Origin: a bacterium
Lineage (GTDB): Bacteria > Chloroflexota > Dormibacteria > UBA8260 > Bog-877
Length of the DNA: 5,181 nt
Reading direction: 5' to 3'
NCBI GenBank assembly: GCA_021817185.1
Contig: JAKAVU010000168.1
Span: forward strand, 1 to 5,181
Positions 4,830 through 5,181 of the stretch are shown here, one piece after another (position 1 is the first letter of the stretch; each line of letters starts with the position of its first letter). A program made the position numbers and the translations under genes. The notes beneath the pieces are model-generated. The model was given only the letters and a program-made list of their open reading frames with translations, made no database searches and was not told where the DNA came from.

Positions 4830-5181
4830 CTACCGGGCAAATCCGCGGCGTCTAAGCTTGTCAACGAGAAGACGAGCGACCGTTCCGATGCCCGCATCGA
4901 TCCGGGCTGGGTTGGTACCGGTGCGCTTTCGGCGCGTGAACACGGCCACTGCATACGCGGCCCCGTCGGGGAAGGTGACGACGCCAGCCTCGTTACGGAT
5001 GATCCCCATAAGCCCCCCGCTCTTGGCGGCGACGGTGACGGGCGGTGCGAACCCTGCTGCGATCCGGTGCCGTGTGAGCTGCTGGCCCATGGTCCGTCGG
5101 ACGGCAGTACAAGCCCGCTGCGGACCTCCACGGTCGGTCCAGATCGCCTGCAGCAATGTCACAGTCTCCATCGCGGTCGTG
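4830..5181 (-). CDS. Class A beta-lactamase-like serine hydrolase, C-terminal fragment (5' end outside window)
   Basis: About 116 codons are present and the frame is still open at the right edge, reading TTA before the in-window ATG at 5171, so that ATG is almost certainly internal. The segment TLLQAIWTDR, then LTRHRIAAGF, then VTVAAKSGG, then NEAGVVTFPDGAAYAVAVFTR matches the C-terminal part of class A beta-lactamase and related serine hydrolases. The KSG triad (Lys codon at 5022-5024) stands in the place of the KTG box on strand beta-3, and a final helix (about 20 residues) ends the fold. The SxxK nucleophile and SDN motifs must lie outside the window, so activity cannot be judged. Such proteins in environmental bacteria are often secreted or of unknown substrate; a role in antibiotic resistance is not implied. 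It is separated from the next gene by 471 bp and is probably a separate transcription unit. Confidence 0.82.
   Translation of the reverse strand, partial: TTAMETVTLLQAIWTDRGGPQRACTAVRRTMGQQLTRHRIAAGFAPPVTVAAKSGGLMGIIRNEAGVVTFPDGAAYAVAVFTRRKRTGTNPARIDAGIGTVARLLVDKLRRRGFAR

Noticed and set aside
4514..5131. 205-codon minus-strand frame across the serine hydrolase end and the gap
   Set aside because: It overlaps the hydrolase in another frame; its product is Ser/Pro-rich and unassignable. The part beyond 4830 has no independent start with a ribosome site.
1..5181. CRISPR array, insertion sequence, integrase or toxin-antitoxin pair
   Set aside because: No regularly spaced direct repeats, transposase or integrase motifs, terminal repeats with target duplications, or paired small genes were seen.

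Overview
The window is GC-rich DNA in which every supported gene lies on the minus strand. The proteins are rich in Ala, Arg, Gly and Pro, and strong GGAGG-type ribosome binding sites are present. A copper lipoprotein with a serine-rich linker also occurs. Together these suggest a high-GC environmental bacterium, perhaps an actinobacterium or a Chloroflexota/Dormibacterota-like soil lineage. This is inference: no marker gene is present, so taxonomy stays open.

Layout in the direction of transcription (right to left): the C-terminal part of a class A beta-lactamase-like serine hydrolase (4830-5181, cut by the window edge); a 471-bp gap without a convincing gene but with several inverted repeats (4359-4829); a small HExxH zinc-metallopeptidase-like protein (3852-4358); a plastocyanin-like type-1 copper lipoprotein (3290-3784); a fold-type-I PLP aminotransferase (2054-3244); a class-I glutamine-amidotransferase-like gamma-glutamyl hydrolase of the PuuD/peptidase C26 type (1275-2051); a 521-bp gap holding a striking palindrome (754-1274); and the N-terminal 251 residues of an EamA/DMT-family membrane transporter (1-753, cut by the window edge).

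The four middle genes have gaps of 67, 45 and 2 bp and look like one transcription unit. The aminotransferase and the gamma-glutamyl hydrolase are the most tightly joined and are the pair most likely to share a pathway, such as catabolism of gamma-glutamylated amines or amino acids. A nearby DMT exporter or importer would fit amino-acid or amine traffic, but it sits behind a long gap with its own possible control region. The copper lipoprotein and the metallopeptidase have no obvious biochemical link to that pair. No CRISPR array, tRNA, rRNA, insertion sequence or defence system was found. The most unusual items are the small orphan metallopeptidase and the palindromes in the two gaps.
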